64,000 bases of DNA from Pumilibacter muris (GTDB taxonomy: Bacteria > Bacillota > Clostridia > Christensenellales > Pumilibacteraceae), in assembly GCF_943193045.1 (NCBI RefSeq), contig NZ_CALPCN010000005.1, positions 148,699 through 212,698 of the forward strand, given 5' to 3'. The position numbers and the translations under genes are program-made. Each line of letters opens with the position of its first letter. The stretch's first letter is position 1. The notes under the pieces are model-generated. The model saw only the letters and a list, made by a program, of their open reading frames with translations, did no database searches and was not told the origin of the DNA. This document shows, piece by piece, positions 43,503 through 52,316 of this stretch.

Positions 43503-43853
43503 TTACATAACAAGCGCGGTTGCCACCGCGTAATCGCTGCAATGCGAAATCGAAAGTTCTATTTGCACCGACGGAAAAAGTTCTGCGGCTTTTCCGCGAA
43601 GCGCAACTTGCGGCGCTCCCGCGCCGTTGTGCAATATTTCTATATCGTTCGGGCGAAAACCGCAAAAACCTGTGCCGAGCGCTTTCGCAACCGCCTCTTT
43701 GGCGCAAAACATACCCGCAAGCGTTTCTTCTTTTTTTCCGTGCGCCATGTAATATTCGCGTTCGGCACAGGTATAAACTCCGTTTAAAAACGAAGCGGAT
43801 TGGGCGGATTTGCGCACCCGCTCTATTTCGATTATATCCGTTCCTATCTTCAT
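43503..43853 (-). CDS. acpS: Holo-[acyl-carrier-protein] synthase
   Basis: A 116-residue phosphopantetheinyl transferase that converts apo-ACP to holo-ACP. Family motifs are GTDIIEIERV at the start with the Mg-binding Asp, FCAKEAVAKALGTGF with the Glu, and SISHCSDYAVATAL. Length is typical. It begins 4 bp after the P1 peptidase stop, so the three genes P1 peptidase, acpS and the repair enzyme are probably one transcript. Confidence 0.95.
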   Translation of the reverse strand: MKIGTDIIEIERVRKSAQSASFLNGVYTCAEREYYMAHGKKEETLAGMFCAKEAVAKALGTGFCGFRPNDIEILHNGAGAPQVALRGKAAELFPSVQIELSISHCSDYAVATALVM

Positions 43854-43857
43854 GCGG

Positions 43858-44781
43858 CTACGCCTCGCGGTGCAATACGGCGCTCGTTACCGCGCGCGAC
43901 ACAGCCTCAACCGCCATTACTTCGAGCATGGAAAATTCGCATTTCGCTTCTCCTTTCGAAATTGCAAACAAAGTGTCGCCGTCGTGTTCGGTATGAACGG
44001 GCTTAATCGACTGCGCGAGTCCGTTATGGCTAATCGACGCAAGTTTATTAGCCTGTACTTTGGTGAGAGCGGCGTTTGTTAAAACGCAACCTATTGTTGT
44101 GTTGCCGTACATAAGGCGGGCAAAGTTCCCCGACAGTATGCACCCCACAGTGTCCAAAAAGCCGCCCGCATTGTCGCGCGCGCCCGCAATTATTTTGCCG
44201 CTTTGGTGGTCAACAACGTCGCCGAGCGCGTTCACCGCAACAATAGCCGTAACAAACAAATCGGGGGTGCCTACGGTAGCCGCTCCTATTCCTCCCGCCG
44301 AGCAAAACTGCGCGCCGCGAATTTTCCCTACGGTTGCGCCGGTGCCCGCACCCACTTGCCCAAACGGCACCCCGTTTGCGCTTGCGTTCGCCGCCGCCTT
44401 CTTTCCCATTTCGGAATCGGGATAGTCGTATCCGTCGCCCGATAGGTCGTAAAGCACAGCCGAGCAAACGATGGGCACGATTTTATTGCCTATTGAAAAC
44501 CCCTCGCCCATATCGCGCAAAAAGTTCATAACGCCGCAAGACGCTTCGAGCCCGTAGGCGCTACCGCCCGAAAGCACAACCGCGTTTATATTCTGCATAG
44601 CCTTTTCGTTGTGCAACAGGTCGGTTTCGCGCGTGCCGGGAGCGCCGCCGCGCACGTCCGCACCCGCAACCGCGCCGCCACCGCACAACACTGCGGTGCA
44701 GCCTGTGTTTCCGTTGTCGGCGTGCCCCACAGTTATGCCGCTCGGCAACAAAATTTTAGGCACAAACGTTTCTTTTTTCAT
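43858..44781 (-). CDS. P1-family (DmpA/S58) self-processing peptidase
   Basis: A 307-residue member of the DmpA/P1 family of Ntn-type peptidases and amidases, which cleave themselves into two chains. Seen are GITVGHADNGNTGCTAVLC, the LSGGSAYGLEASCGVM motif and GNTTIGCVLTNAALTK, where the nucleophile of the second chain is expected. Relatives release N-terminal amino acids or act on beta-peptides; the natural substrate is often unknown. A second role in peptidoglycan or peptide scavenging would be guesswork. Confidence 0.9.
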   Translation of the reverse strand: MKKETFVPKILLPSGITVGHADNGNTGCTAVLCGGGAVAGADVRGGAPGTRETDLLHNEKAMQNINAVVLSGGSAYGLEASCGVMNFLRDMGEGFSIGNKIVPIVCSAVLYDLSGDGYDYPDSEMGKKAAANASANGVPFGQVGAGTGATVGKIRGAQFCSAGGIGAATVGTPDLFVTAIVAVNALGDVVDHQSGKIIAGARDNAGGFLDTVGCILSGNFARLMYGNTTIGCVLTNAALTKVQANKLASISHNGLAQSIKPVHTEHDGDTLFAISKGEAKCEFSMLEVMAVEAVSRAVTSAVLHREA

Positions 44782-44808
44782 TTTCTTTCTCCTTATAAAA
44801 GGTTAATT

Positions 44809-44972
44809 ATTCGCTCCATGTATGGGATTGCTTCGCTACGCTCGCAATGACAAGGCAAAACGAATACAGCCGCACGTTGTCCTTAGCCGAGCGCGCGAAG
44901 CGTGCGAACGCCACGAGCCGTAGGCGAGTATTGCGAGGAACGAACGCAGTGAGTGACGCGGCAATCTCCTCA
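44809..44972. repeat. Second cluster of GTCATTGCGAGC-type repeats
   Basis: The gap between the P1 peptidase and recX holds TTCGCTCCATGTATGGGATT...CTCGCAATGAC (about 44809-44852) and a TATTGCGAGG...GACGCGGCAATCTCC unit (about 44929-44968), related to the units at 20217-20464. The second unit overlaps the end of recX, so the last recX codons may derive from the element. Confidence 0.7.
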
Positions 44973-45581
44973 ATCGGCGTCAAAACGCTCGCACAATTCG
45001 CCGACAACTTCGCGCACGGTGTCGTAACGGAACCCTTTCCCAACGAGAAACGCGGATAGCTTTCGCTTGTCGGTCGAATGCGACGACAACCATTTTTCGG
45101 CGACGCGCGTCGCGTCGGCGGTTTGGTCGTCGAGCTTTTCGAGTTCTTCTTCTATAATTTCACGCGGAACGCCTTTTTGCCGAAGTTCCGCTTCGAGTTT
45201 GCGAGCGCCCGACTTAGTTCTGTACGCTTCCACATACATGCGGCAATATTCGGCGTCGTTCACATAGCCGTACACAAGCAGTTTTTCAACCGCGCTCGCA
45301 ACGGCGGTTTCGGAATATCCTTTTTGCGAAAGATAATCGGCTATTTCCTTTTCGGTGCGCGGACGAACGCCCAAATATTTGGCGGCTCGCTCGAATGCCG
45401 AAGCGCTTTCGCTTTCCGAAACGGCGTTTTCAAGCTCTTCGGGCTCTATTTCGTCGCCTATTTTAAGCCTGTGCAAAGCGGCGGTTATTTTTTCAAGTCC
45501 GCAACAAAAGCGCCCGTCTATATAAACGCTAACGCGGCTTTTATTCCTCGCTTGCGGTTTTATGTCGGTAATTTTTCCCAC
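44970..45581 (-). CDS. recX: Regulatory protein RecX
   Basis: A 203-residue RecA modulator of three-helix repeats: FERAAKYLGVRPRTEKEIADYLSQKGY, then VNDAEYCRMYVEAYRTKSGARKLEAELRQKGV, then AEKWLSSH...LSAFLVGKGF. The start is set at the GTG (VGKITDIKPQ), since the 26 codons before it cross a promoter. That promoter (TTGATT, 17 bp, TATACT at 45594-45589) leaves only seven bases before the GTG, so the mRNA should be leaderless. recA is not adjacent. Confidence 0.9.
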   Translation of the reverse strand: MGKITDIKPQARNKSRVSVYIDGRFCCGLEKITAALHRLKIGDEIEPEELENAVSESESASAFERAAKYLGVRPRTEKEIADYLSQKGYSETAVASAVEKLLVYGYVNDAEYCRMYVEAYRTKSGARKLEAELRQKGVPREIIEEELEKLDDQTADATRVAEKWLSSHSTDKRKLSAFLVGKGFRYDTVREVVGELCERFDAD

Positions 45582-45588
45582 AGTCAAT

Positions 45589-45617
45589 AGTATACAATAA
45601 GAATAAAAAATAATCAA
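45589..45617 (-). promoter_or_regulatory. recX promoter, probably leaderless
   Basis: Minus strand TTGATT, 17-bp spacer and TATACT (45594-45589); the start codon begins at 45581, where transcription should start. Confidence 0.6.
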
Positions 45618-45678
45618 CTTGCGAAAGCTAAAAATATTAAATCGAATACGGCTAAACACCCGTGAAGGAGAATTCTTT

Positions 45679-45846
45679 ATGAAGTCTATGGAATGTGTAC
45701 GCGAAAAAGAAAAGCTCGTTTACAAAAAATGTTGCAACTACGCTTGCGAATGCGGTAGCGACTGCCTAAGAAAACTGCTCGGCGACGCCGCCAACGAATC
45801 GCGCATGCGTTTGGGCATTTCAAGCGACGAACTTAAAAACGACTAA
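45679..45846 (+). CDS. Small Cys-rich protein 1
   Basis: A 55-residue protein with five cysteines (one near the start, then CCNYACECGSDCL). The ATG at 45679 has a GAAGGAGA site; an in-frame extension lacks one. No family is recognised. The second half, ANESRMRLGISSDELKND, is helical and acidic. It precedes another tiny Cys-rich gene by 22 bp, so the pair is likely co-expressed. Metal binding or spore-coat crosslinking are possibilities; neither is proved. Confidence 0.65.
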   Translation: MKSMECVREKEKLVYKKCCNYACECGSDCLRKLLGDAANESRMRLGISSDELKND

Positions 45847-45868
45847 TTAAAAGGAGCGAACAAAAAAA

Positions 45869-46123
45869 ATGAAATTCAATTTCTTCTGCAAAAGCAAAAA
45901 ATCGCAAACCTCTTCCGACTGCGCTTGCGGTTGCACAAAAGAGGCTCGCAACAGCGTGCGTCTTACCGACGCCGAAATAGCCGCCGACATTTTGAGCGAC
46001 CTCGAAAGCCTTACGCACGAATACAAATGTCTTTGCGAAAGCGGTTGCGACTGCGGCGAAAAACTCCGCAGCTGCGAAACCTCGCGCAACTGCATTTGCG
46101 AATTTGTAAATAACCGCGACTGA
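45869..46123 (+). CDS. Small Cys-rich protein 2 (faint CotF-like pattern)
   Basis: An 84-residue protein with ten cysteines: one at residue 7, CACGC near residue 20, and CLCESGCDCG, SC and CIC in the last 35 residues. Between them LTDAEIAADILSDLESLTHEYK is a helix whose pattern resembles CotF-type spore-coat proteins, a weak likeness only. It follows small protein 1 in the same direction and ends before a terminator. Compare metallothionein-like proteins, which have a similar cysteine density. Confidence 0.65.
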   Translation: MKFNFFCKSKKSQTSSDCACGCTKEARNSVRLTDAEIAADILSDLESLTHEYKCLCESGCDCGEKLRSCETSRNCICEFVNNRD

Positions 46124-46178
46124 AAACTTTGCGGGCGCACCGCGCTCGAACTCGCGGCTTACAAATAATGCTCACAGA

Positions 46179-46215
46179 AAAATCACTCGCATTCACTTGC
46201 AACGCGGGTGATTTT
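46179..46215 (+). terminator. Terminator after the Cys-rich pair
   Basis: AAAATCACTCGC / GCGGGTGATTTT stem (12 bp, one wobble) followed by a modest T-rich stretch; it overlaps the promoter of the next gene. Confidence 0.6.
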
Positions 46216-46225
46216 GTGATATTAT
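46197..46225 (+). promoter_or_regulatory. Probable promoter of the thioredoxin-lipoprotein gene
   Basis: TTGCAA (46197-46202), 17-bp spacer, TATTAT (46220-46225); 55 bp before the start codon. Confidence 0.5.
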
Positions 46226-46280
46226 TATAATGTATAGTTATAACTATAACATATTATTTAATATGCGAGGACCCAACAAC

Positions 46281-49106
46281 ATGAAAAAAACAAGGAAAAC
46301 CTGTTTTACGGCGGCATTGCTCTGCGCGGTATTGTGCTTCGGTTTTGTTCTAACGGGTTGCGGCGAAACCGCAGTTTATCCGGCGTTTAGAAATCCCGTA
46401 AACAATAATCCGTCGGAAAATCCCGACGGTTCGTTTAACGGCAAATATACGATTTCGGTCGTTTCGGCAGGCGGGCTTCCGCTCAACGGCGTGCGAATAT
46501 CCGCCAAAAAAGACGGCAACACAATAGCTTCGGGAATTTCCAAAAACGGCGTTATAGAACTTTCGCTCGCCGCCGACGAATATACTCTCGTTGCCGACGA
46601 AAGTTCTTTGCCCGCAGGCTATTCGGTTCCCGCCGACGCAAATTTTAAAACTTCTGCCACAGAACCGAACGCGAGAGTAATTCTTTCGTCGGCGGTAATT
46701 CCCACCACCGCGAACGCGAGCAAACGCTACGCGCTCGGCGACGTTATGCACGATTTCGGCTTTACCGCAACCGACGGAAACAGATACACGCTTTCGGGCG
46801 TGCTTGCGAGCAAAAAAGCCGTGCTCATCAATTTTTGGTACAAAGCTTGCTCTCCCTGCCAGTCGGAATTTCCCGCCATGCAAAAAGCTTACGAGGCTTT
46901 CGCCGATAAGGTTGCGATAATAGCGTTGTCTACGCAAGACACCACCGACGTAATAAAAGATTTTAAGGAAGAGCGCGAACTGTCGTTCCATATGGCTAAC
47001 GACGCCGCTAACGTAACAAACCTTTTCAGCGTGGGCGCATTCCCCACCACCGTAGTTGTAGACCGCTACGGTGTTGTGGCGCATATAGAATCGGGCGCGG
47101 TAACAAGCGAATCCACCTGGAAAGCAATGTTCAATAAATACGCCGCCGACGATTACACTCAAGAACCTCCTTCGGAAGACGGCGACCAAGACAAACCGAC
47201 AGACTACACAAAACCCGACCCCTCGCTCGTGCAGCCCGCGTCGGCTGAAATAGAAGCGGCGGTTTTAGGAAAAGGAGCCGCAGGAAAAGTTTCGAACTTC
47301 CACCCCGAAACCAACGAAAACGACAAAGACAGGTCTTTCCCTTTCCTTATAGGAAACGACGGAAAGCACGTTTACGCGTCTAACACCAAAGTTTCAATGT
47401 CGTTCGCTATAATGTATTGCGACGTATCGCTTCAAAGCGGCGACGTTCTGTCTTACGAATACATGACCGACACCGAATCGGGCAACGACGTGCTTTTCGT
47501 TCAAATCGACAAAGACATAGTCGGGCAATACAGCGGCAACAGCGAAGGGTGGCAAAAAGAGTTCGGCGTGTATGTTGCAAACCGTACCGAAACCGTATCG
47601 CTCTCGTTCCTATATCTTAAAGACCCCGAAAAAGACGATGGCACCGACATGGCTTGCATACGCAACATAGAAATAACCGACATTAACGACACCGAAGGTT
47701 CGTTCGACCAACTTGTTTCTGCGGTAGACGGCTTGGAATCGAACGGCGTTAATTACGGGCTTAAATTGCTTGCGCCGGGAGAAAACGGAAACGACGGGAT
47801 TTATTATATGGTGGAATACGCTAACGAAAAAGGCGAAAACGTGCGTTCCATTTTGCTTGCCGACGTTTTGAACTACACCTACTGGGGCGATAAACACGCC
47901 GAAAGCAAAAAGTTCACAGCACCCACCGGTTCGCTGTTCGCTTCATCGCTTTATTACCTGTCTTATTGGACTATGTCTAACTACGAAAACATTTCGGATA
48001 AAGTTTCTTTGTTGTTCGATTACGGCGCAACACATACCGACACGGTTATAGACGCCTACTATATGCAGCCGTTCTCCGACAACGAGCTTATGCCGGTGAA
48101 TACCGCGCTAAAAGAAGCGCTCGACGCTTTTGCAAAAGAATACTGCAAGAAAAACGGACAACAATATTACGCCGACCAGTGGCTTGAAATGTGCTTTTAC
48201 TATAAGCATCACGGCAACAAAGAGCTCAGCGGCGTTTGCAACATGACAAACGACCCCGTTAAAGGGCTTTCGCTCAACAACGCATACGAGCTTAAATTCT
48301 CTACCGTTGTGGATATAACGAAAGGCATAAAGCACAACGGCGGCGGATTGTGGTATAAATTCGTTCCCGCCAACACAAGCGTGCACAATTTTTATTCCAC
48401 TTATGTGCCCGACGACAGCACCGCCGACCCCTTGATTTGCATATACGACGAACAAGGCGAATTGCTGTTATTCAACGACAACGACGAAAGCTATTTGCAC
48501 TTTTTAAAGGGAGCCGACAGCTACGCCAAAGACAACGAGCACTTTAACGCGCATATCTTGCTTACCGCAGGAAAAACCTATTACATTCAAGCAACTCTTG
48601 CCGACCCCACCGCCGTTAAAGGCAAATTCCGTATTAACATAACGGATATGGGCGTGAAATCTTACGATTATTTGCGGATTTGCTCAACCGACTTCGGAAC
48701 ATGGAATCCGAACGGAGCGTACAACGGCATAAACGTTGCCCTCAGCCCCACCGACGGTTATTATCACGCCGTAACCGAACAATTCGACTACGGCTCGAAA
48801 ATCTACATCGATTTTATACGCCCGAACTTTTACGACAAAAACAACAACTCGCTTTACGACTTGATTCGTGGCGGAAGATTTAATTTCAGACTGTACGGCG
48901 ACAGCGACTATACGCAGGAACTTCTCGCCTACTACTATAAGTCGGTGCAAGGCAAAAATCCGTCGGACGAACTTTACGGCATGTTGGAAGCCGACGCGCG
49001 ACTTGTTCATATTCTTAACCGACAAATTTTTCACACATACGGCGATAAGCCTACGGCGAACGGGTGGTTGATGTTCGCGTGCTACTATTTGCACATAGGA
49101 GAGTAA
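46281..49106 (+). CDS. Multidomain lipoprotein with thioredoxin (TlpA-like) domain
   Basis: A 941-residue secreted lipoprotein. The start at 46281 gives a signal peptide ending at the lipobox LTGC (about residue 29). A carboxypeptidase-regulatory/PEGA-like beta domain follows (GKYTISVVSAGGLPLNGVRISA). A thioredoxin domain has LINFWYKACSPCQSEFPAMQ with C190-x-x-C193 and the cis-Pro loop FPTTVVVD. After a Pro/Asp-rich linker come several beta domains, including AFAIMYCDVS and GGGLWYKFVP regions. It is probably an extracytoplasmic disulfide reductase or sensor. The membrane electron source may be the polyferredoxin-thioredoxin gene at 52317. Confidence 0.82.
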   Translation: MKKTRKTCFTAALLCAVLCFGFVLTGCGETAVYPAFRNPVNNNPSENPDGSFNGKYTISVVSAGGLPLNGVRISAKKDGNTIASGISKNGVIELSLAADEYTLVADESSLPAGYSVPADANFKTSATEPNARVILSSAVIPTTANASKRYALGDVMHDFGFTATDGNRYTLSGVLASKKAVLINFWYKACSPCQSEFPAMQKAYEAFADKVAIIALSTQDTTDVIKDFKEERELSFHMANDAANVTNLFSVGAFPTTVVVDRYGVVAHIESGAVTSESTWKAMFNKYAADDYTQEPPSEDGDQDKPTDYTKPDPSLVQPASAEIEAAVLGKGAAGKVSNFHPETNENDKDRSFPFLIGNDGKHVYASNTKVSMSFAIMYCDVSLQSGDVLSYEYMTDTESGNDVLFVQIDKDIVGQYSGNSEGWQKEFGVYVANRTETVSLSFLYLKDPEKDDGTDMACIRNIEITDINDTEGSFDQLVSAVDGLESNGVNYGLKLLAPGENGNDGIYYMVEYANEKGENVRSILLADVLNYTYWGDKHAESKKFTAPTGSLFASSLYYLSYWTMSNYENISDKVSLLFDYGATHTDTVIDAYYMQPFSDNELMPVNTALKEALDAFAKEYCKKNGQQYYADQWLEMCFYYKHHGNKELSGVCNMTNDPVKGLSLNNAYELKFSTVVDITKGIKHNGGGLWYKFVPANTSVHNFYSTYVPDDSTADPLICIYDEQGELLLFNDNDESYLHFLKGADSYAKDNEHFNAHILLTAGKTYYIQATLADPTAVKGKFRINITDMGVKSYDYLRICSTDFGTWNPNGAYNGINVALSPTDGYYHAVTEQFDYGSKIYIDFIRPNFYDKNNNSLYDLIRGGRFNFRLYGDSDYTQELLAYYYKSVQGKNPSDELYGMLEADARLVHILNRQIFHTYGDKPTANGWLMFACYYLHIGE

Positions 49107-49132
49107 CGCCGCGCGAAAAACAACTTTTTTGC

Positions 49133-49161
49133 TTGACACGTTTAACCGCTTATGGTAAACT
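49133..49161 (+). promoter_or_regulatory. Promoter of the lipoprotein pair
   Basis: TTGACA (49133-49138), 17-bp spacer, TAAACT (49156-49161). Confidence 0.8.
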
Positions 49162-49179
49162 ATTAAAAAATGTAGAGAC

Positions 49180-49216
49180 AACGGCGTCGTGACCTTATTT
49201 GTTGTGGTGCCGTTTT
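49180..49216 (+). promoter_or_regulatory. Leader hairpin, possible attenuator
   Basis: AACGGC (49180-49185) pairs with GCCGTT (49209-49214), followed by TTTCTTAT, inside the leader upstream of the start at 49258. A terminator-like leader hairpin is possible; the six-bp stem is weak. Confidence 0.35.
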
Positions 49217-49257
49217 CTTATATAAACAACGCAAATAAATTTCAGGAGGATATATCC

Positions 49258-49665
49258 ATGAAGAAAACAGTAAAAAAACTTTCCCTTATTCTTTCGCTCG
49301 CGCTCGTTGTGCTTGCTTTCGGCATGTTCGCGGCGGCGTGCGGCGACGACGACAAAAGCTCTAACTCTTACGACGTTAAGCTTGTGTATGCCGACGGCTC
49401 GGCGGTAGACGGCACCGCAGTAAACGTAACTGTGCAAATTTGTCTTACCGATGCGGCGGGCGAAACCGTGAACTGCTATTTGCCTAAAAAGGTTGCGGCA
49501 GACGGAACTTGCAGCACAAAAGCCGACGAGCTTCCCGCCCTTAAAAGCGGCGAAAAATTCCATATTCAAGTGAATTTACCCGACGGTTACAGCTACGACG
49601 AAAGCGCGGCAAATCTTTACGTTACCGCGCCCGGTTCCGTAACTGTAACGATTACAAAAAATTAA
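49258..49665 (+). CDS. Small lipoprotein, Ig/CNA-B-like
   Basis: A 135-residue lipoprotein. The start at 49258 has AGGAGG; the signal peptide MKKTVKKLSLILSLALVVLA ends at AAAC. The mature part is a single beta domain (KLVYADGSAVDGTAVNVTVQIC ... GEKFHIQVNLPDGYSY) similar in plan to CNA-B or transthyretin-type domains. It is followed after 21 bp by the big C9-tract lipoprotein and shares its promoter. Confidence 0.78.
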   Translation: MKKTVKKLSLILSLALVVLAFGMFAAACGDDDKSSNSYDVKLVYADGSAVDGTAVNVTVQICLTDAAGETVNCYLPKKVAADGTCSTKADELPALKSGEKFHIQVNLPDGYSYDESAANLYVTAPGSVTVTITKN

Positions 49666-49686
49666 ATTTTTAAGGAGACTGCATAT

Positions 49687-52197
49687 ATGAAAAAAGCGTT
49701 GCAAAAAATTATTCCGTTTGTTTTATGTTTCTGCATGTTGTTCTTATTCGCATGCAAAGACACAAGCACTCCCCCCCCCGCAAACGGCGGCAACAACGGC
49801 GGCAACGAACAAACTCCGCCCGACGATAACAACCCCGACGATAACAATCCCGACGACGATAAAGACCCCGACGAAGAAAAACCGCCGGTAGACAAAACGC
49901 AAACTTACACCATTTCGGCGAAAGATAAGCAAGGCGCCGCGATTGCAAACGTTTGGTTCGAAGCGTATTACTACGGCGACTACGAAGCTAAAAGCGACCT
50001 TACGGTTGTGCAAAAAGCGAGCACCGACGCAAGCGGCATTGCAACTCTTAAATTCGAACCCGAAGACGGAACGTCTTACATGGCAAGACTTGCTTCGGAG
50101 GGCGAGAAAGCGACCGACCCCGCGTTAGACTACCGTTACACTCTCGACAACAAAGCCGACGGAACTTCGCTTACATTCGATTCGGAAAGAAAAGCTACTG
50201 CGGTTTTCAACTACTACCCCAACAAATTTCCTTTTTCGTTAACAACCGAACATTCGTATAAGCGAGTAGCTACGGAAGATTCGTTTACCGAAAGCGGCGA
50301 CGATTTGATATTAAATATTAAAGCTAATATAATAGATTATTTTTGTTTCGCTCCTTACATAGCTCCGAAAATAAACGGCGACGGAATGACCGAAGCCGAA
50401 TTCAATAAAGCGATAGACGAAGCAACGGATGCGGCAAGACAGGCGGCAAGCGGAAAATACGATGTAACTTTCACTACCGACAGTAACGCAAACATAACTA
50501 TGGAACGTTATAACGGCAACAGAGGCAACACACCGATAAATGCCGAAGGAGTTCCCACGCAAATTCTTGCAATAACGGGAAATGCGCCCGACAATGCCGA
50601 AGACGCCGAACTTTACACAGGCAACGACACAGTTTCGCTCGAACTAACCAAAGACTATTCGGCAAGCGACTATTTGTTCGGCGTAAAAGCAGACAAAGAT
50701 TGCACCGTTACCATTTCGGTTACCCGCACGGGCGACGTCACCGAAGAAACAACCGTAACAATAACGCCCGTAGCTCCTTCGGGCAACCCGATAGAGTGGA
50801 CGGACGCGAAAGTGGCTGAAAACAAAAACGATGGCGAAAACCTTTTGGAAATTCCGTTCGACGGCACTGAGAACGTAGTTCTCGGCACAGACGGCTACTA
50901 CCGTGTGGGAGACGAGAACGGAGCGCTCCTCTACGTTGTTCTTACCAAAGAGACGCGTGGCGGCACAACGCCGATAAGCGAGCTTAAAACCGACCCGAAC
51001 AACCCCAGAGCGGAAACCATATTCCAGTTCCAGTCTAAAACCGACCCTTCGAAGAAATTCGACTATTCCATTTTCGTAAACGGCGAAATGGACGAAAAAA
51101 ACGAAAATAAAGTAACTTACGGATATGCCGACCTCGCAAAAAACAGCTACGGCGTTTATCCCGTAAACGAAGAAATAAGAACTTTCCTCGAATATTGCGG
51201 TTTCTTTATGTGCGCGGAACCCGGAGCGCAAAACTGGCTTATCCCCTGCAAATACTTCGGCTCTAACACCATAACCGAAACGGGCGCTCTTATTACCGTA
51301 GGAAATAACGCTTTATCTCTCACAGAAGCCGAAGCATACAACGGAAAGCTTTACACAGTTAAATCTTTTAGCGGTGGCACTTTCACTCTTAGAGCAACCG
51401 ACGATAAAGTTTTGGTGTGGACTACCGACGTATACAATCCCCTTATAGGCGAAAAAGATAATGACGGCGAATACCAATTTGTCGGCTCGTATAACTTCGA
51501 ATTGAAAGCGGGCGAATCGTTCTCGTTCTACTGCGGATACGCATGGGCGGAAGCCGTAGATTACAATTTGCTTTTGCTCAAAACGTCGGGCGACCCCGAG
51601 CCGTATATCGGCTTAGGCTTAAACTCTGCGAATATAACAGAAACTTACAGCCCGCAATCGTTCTTTTTCACTCCCGAAAAAAGCGGTTGGTACAGAGTTT
51701 CGGTTTCCGAAAATGACGTTAACGGAATTCAAGACATTTCATACGATAATAACCCCATTATCGATTTATTTTCGGAGCCTGACGAAAATGGGAATTTTGT
51801 AGGATTCGCAATATATCTCGAAGCAAATGTTGAAATCGAAATAACATTAACGGCAAGCGCAATAGGTGACTATTTGTTTACGTTGGAAGAAACGGAGGAA
51901 CCCAAATTCGTTACGGGCGAAAACATGATTAGCGGACTTACTCAAAATTCACCCTTAACGAGAAAATTCGGAGGCGAAACGGGAACATATTCGATTACGA
52001 TACAAGCTCGTCCAGGTTTTTCTTCCACAATAACCGTAACAATCGGAGAGCAAGCTTACACGCTCAATGCCGAAAACAACTACACCGTAAATGCGGAAAT
52101 ATCCGCAGACGCGGAAATAACCGTTTCGACCGATAACAGCAATAATAATCCGTTCTTCGGCGACGAATTTATGCTTATGTTCGAATTAGCGGCTTAA
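49687..52197 (+). CDS. Large surface lipoprotein with C9 tract after the lipobox
   Basis: An 836-residue lipoprotein: signal peptide, lipobox LFAC (Cys 23), then a Pro/Asn/Asp-rich linker. The codons for three prolines at residues 29-31 form nine consecutive C (49771-49779). A gain or loss of one C would shift the frame and abolish the protein, so phase variation is possible. The linker (PPDDNNPDDNNPDDDKDPDE) precedes a transthyretin-like domain (AIANVWFEAYYYGDYEAK), and then beta-rich regions with no enzyme motif. A terminator follows. Confidence 0.85.
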   Translation: MKKALQKIIPFVLCFCMLFLFACKDTSTPPPANGGNNGGNEQTPPDDNNPDDNNPDDDKDPDEEKPPVDKTQTYTISAKDKQGAAIANVWFEAYYYGDYEAKSDLTVVQKASTDASGIATLKFEPEDGTSYMARLASEGEKATDPALDYRYTLDNKADGTSLTFDSERKATAVFNYYPNKFPFSLTTEHSYKRVATEDSFTESGDDLILNIKANIIDYFCFAPYIAPKINGDGMTEAEFNKAIDEATDAARQAASGKYDVTFTTDSNANITMERYNGNRGNTPINAEGVPTQILAITGNAPDNAEDAELYTGNDTVSLELTKDYSASDYLFGVKADKDCTVTISVTRTGDVTEETTVTITPVAPSGNPIEWTDAKVAENKNDGENLLEIPFDGTENVVLGTDGYYRVGDENGALLYVVLTKETRGGTTPISELKTDPNNPRAETIFQFQSKTDPSKKFDYSIFVNGEMDEKNENKVTYGYADLAKNSYGVYPVNEEIRTFLEYCGFFMCAEPGAQNWLIPCKYFGSNTITETGALITVGNNALSLTEAEAYNGKLYTVKSFSGGTFTLRATDDKVLVWTTDVYNPLIGEKDNDGEYQFVGSYNFELKAGESFSFYCGYAWAEAVDYNLLLLKTSGDPEPYIGLGLNSANITETYSPQSFFFTPEKSGWYRVSVSENDVNGIQDISYDNNPIIDLFSEPDENGNFVGFAIYLEANVEIEITLTASAIGDYLFTLEETEEPKFVTGENMISGLTQNSPLTRKFGGETGTYSITIQARPGFSSTITVTIGEQAYTLNAENNYTVNAEISADAEITVSTDNSNNNPFFGDEFMLMFELAA
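49771..49779 (+). repeat. C9 homopolymer in a lipoprotein coding region
   Basis: Nine C run through three CCC proline codons just after the lipobox of the 836-residue lipoprotein. A second C9 tract in the window lies in the ABC-operon promoter (19270-19278). Confidence 0.9.
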
Positions 52198-52223
52198 AAA
52201 ACAACTAAATAATACGGTATAGC

Positions 52224-52259
52224 AAAAAGAGCGCCCGAATTATATCGAGCGCTCTTTTT
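52224..52259. terminator. Convergent terminator
   Basis: AAAAAGAGCGC / GCGCTCTTTTT with a 14-nt loop, between the lipoprotein and the minus-strand redox gene. Confidence 0.88.
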
Positions 52260-52316
52260 ATAATTTAATTAAATTAGTCGAGCCCACTCCAAACGAACCG
52301 AATTCTTTTAAACGCC

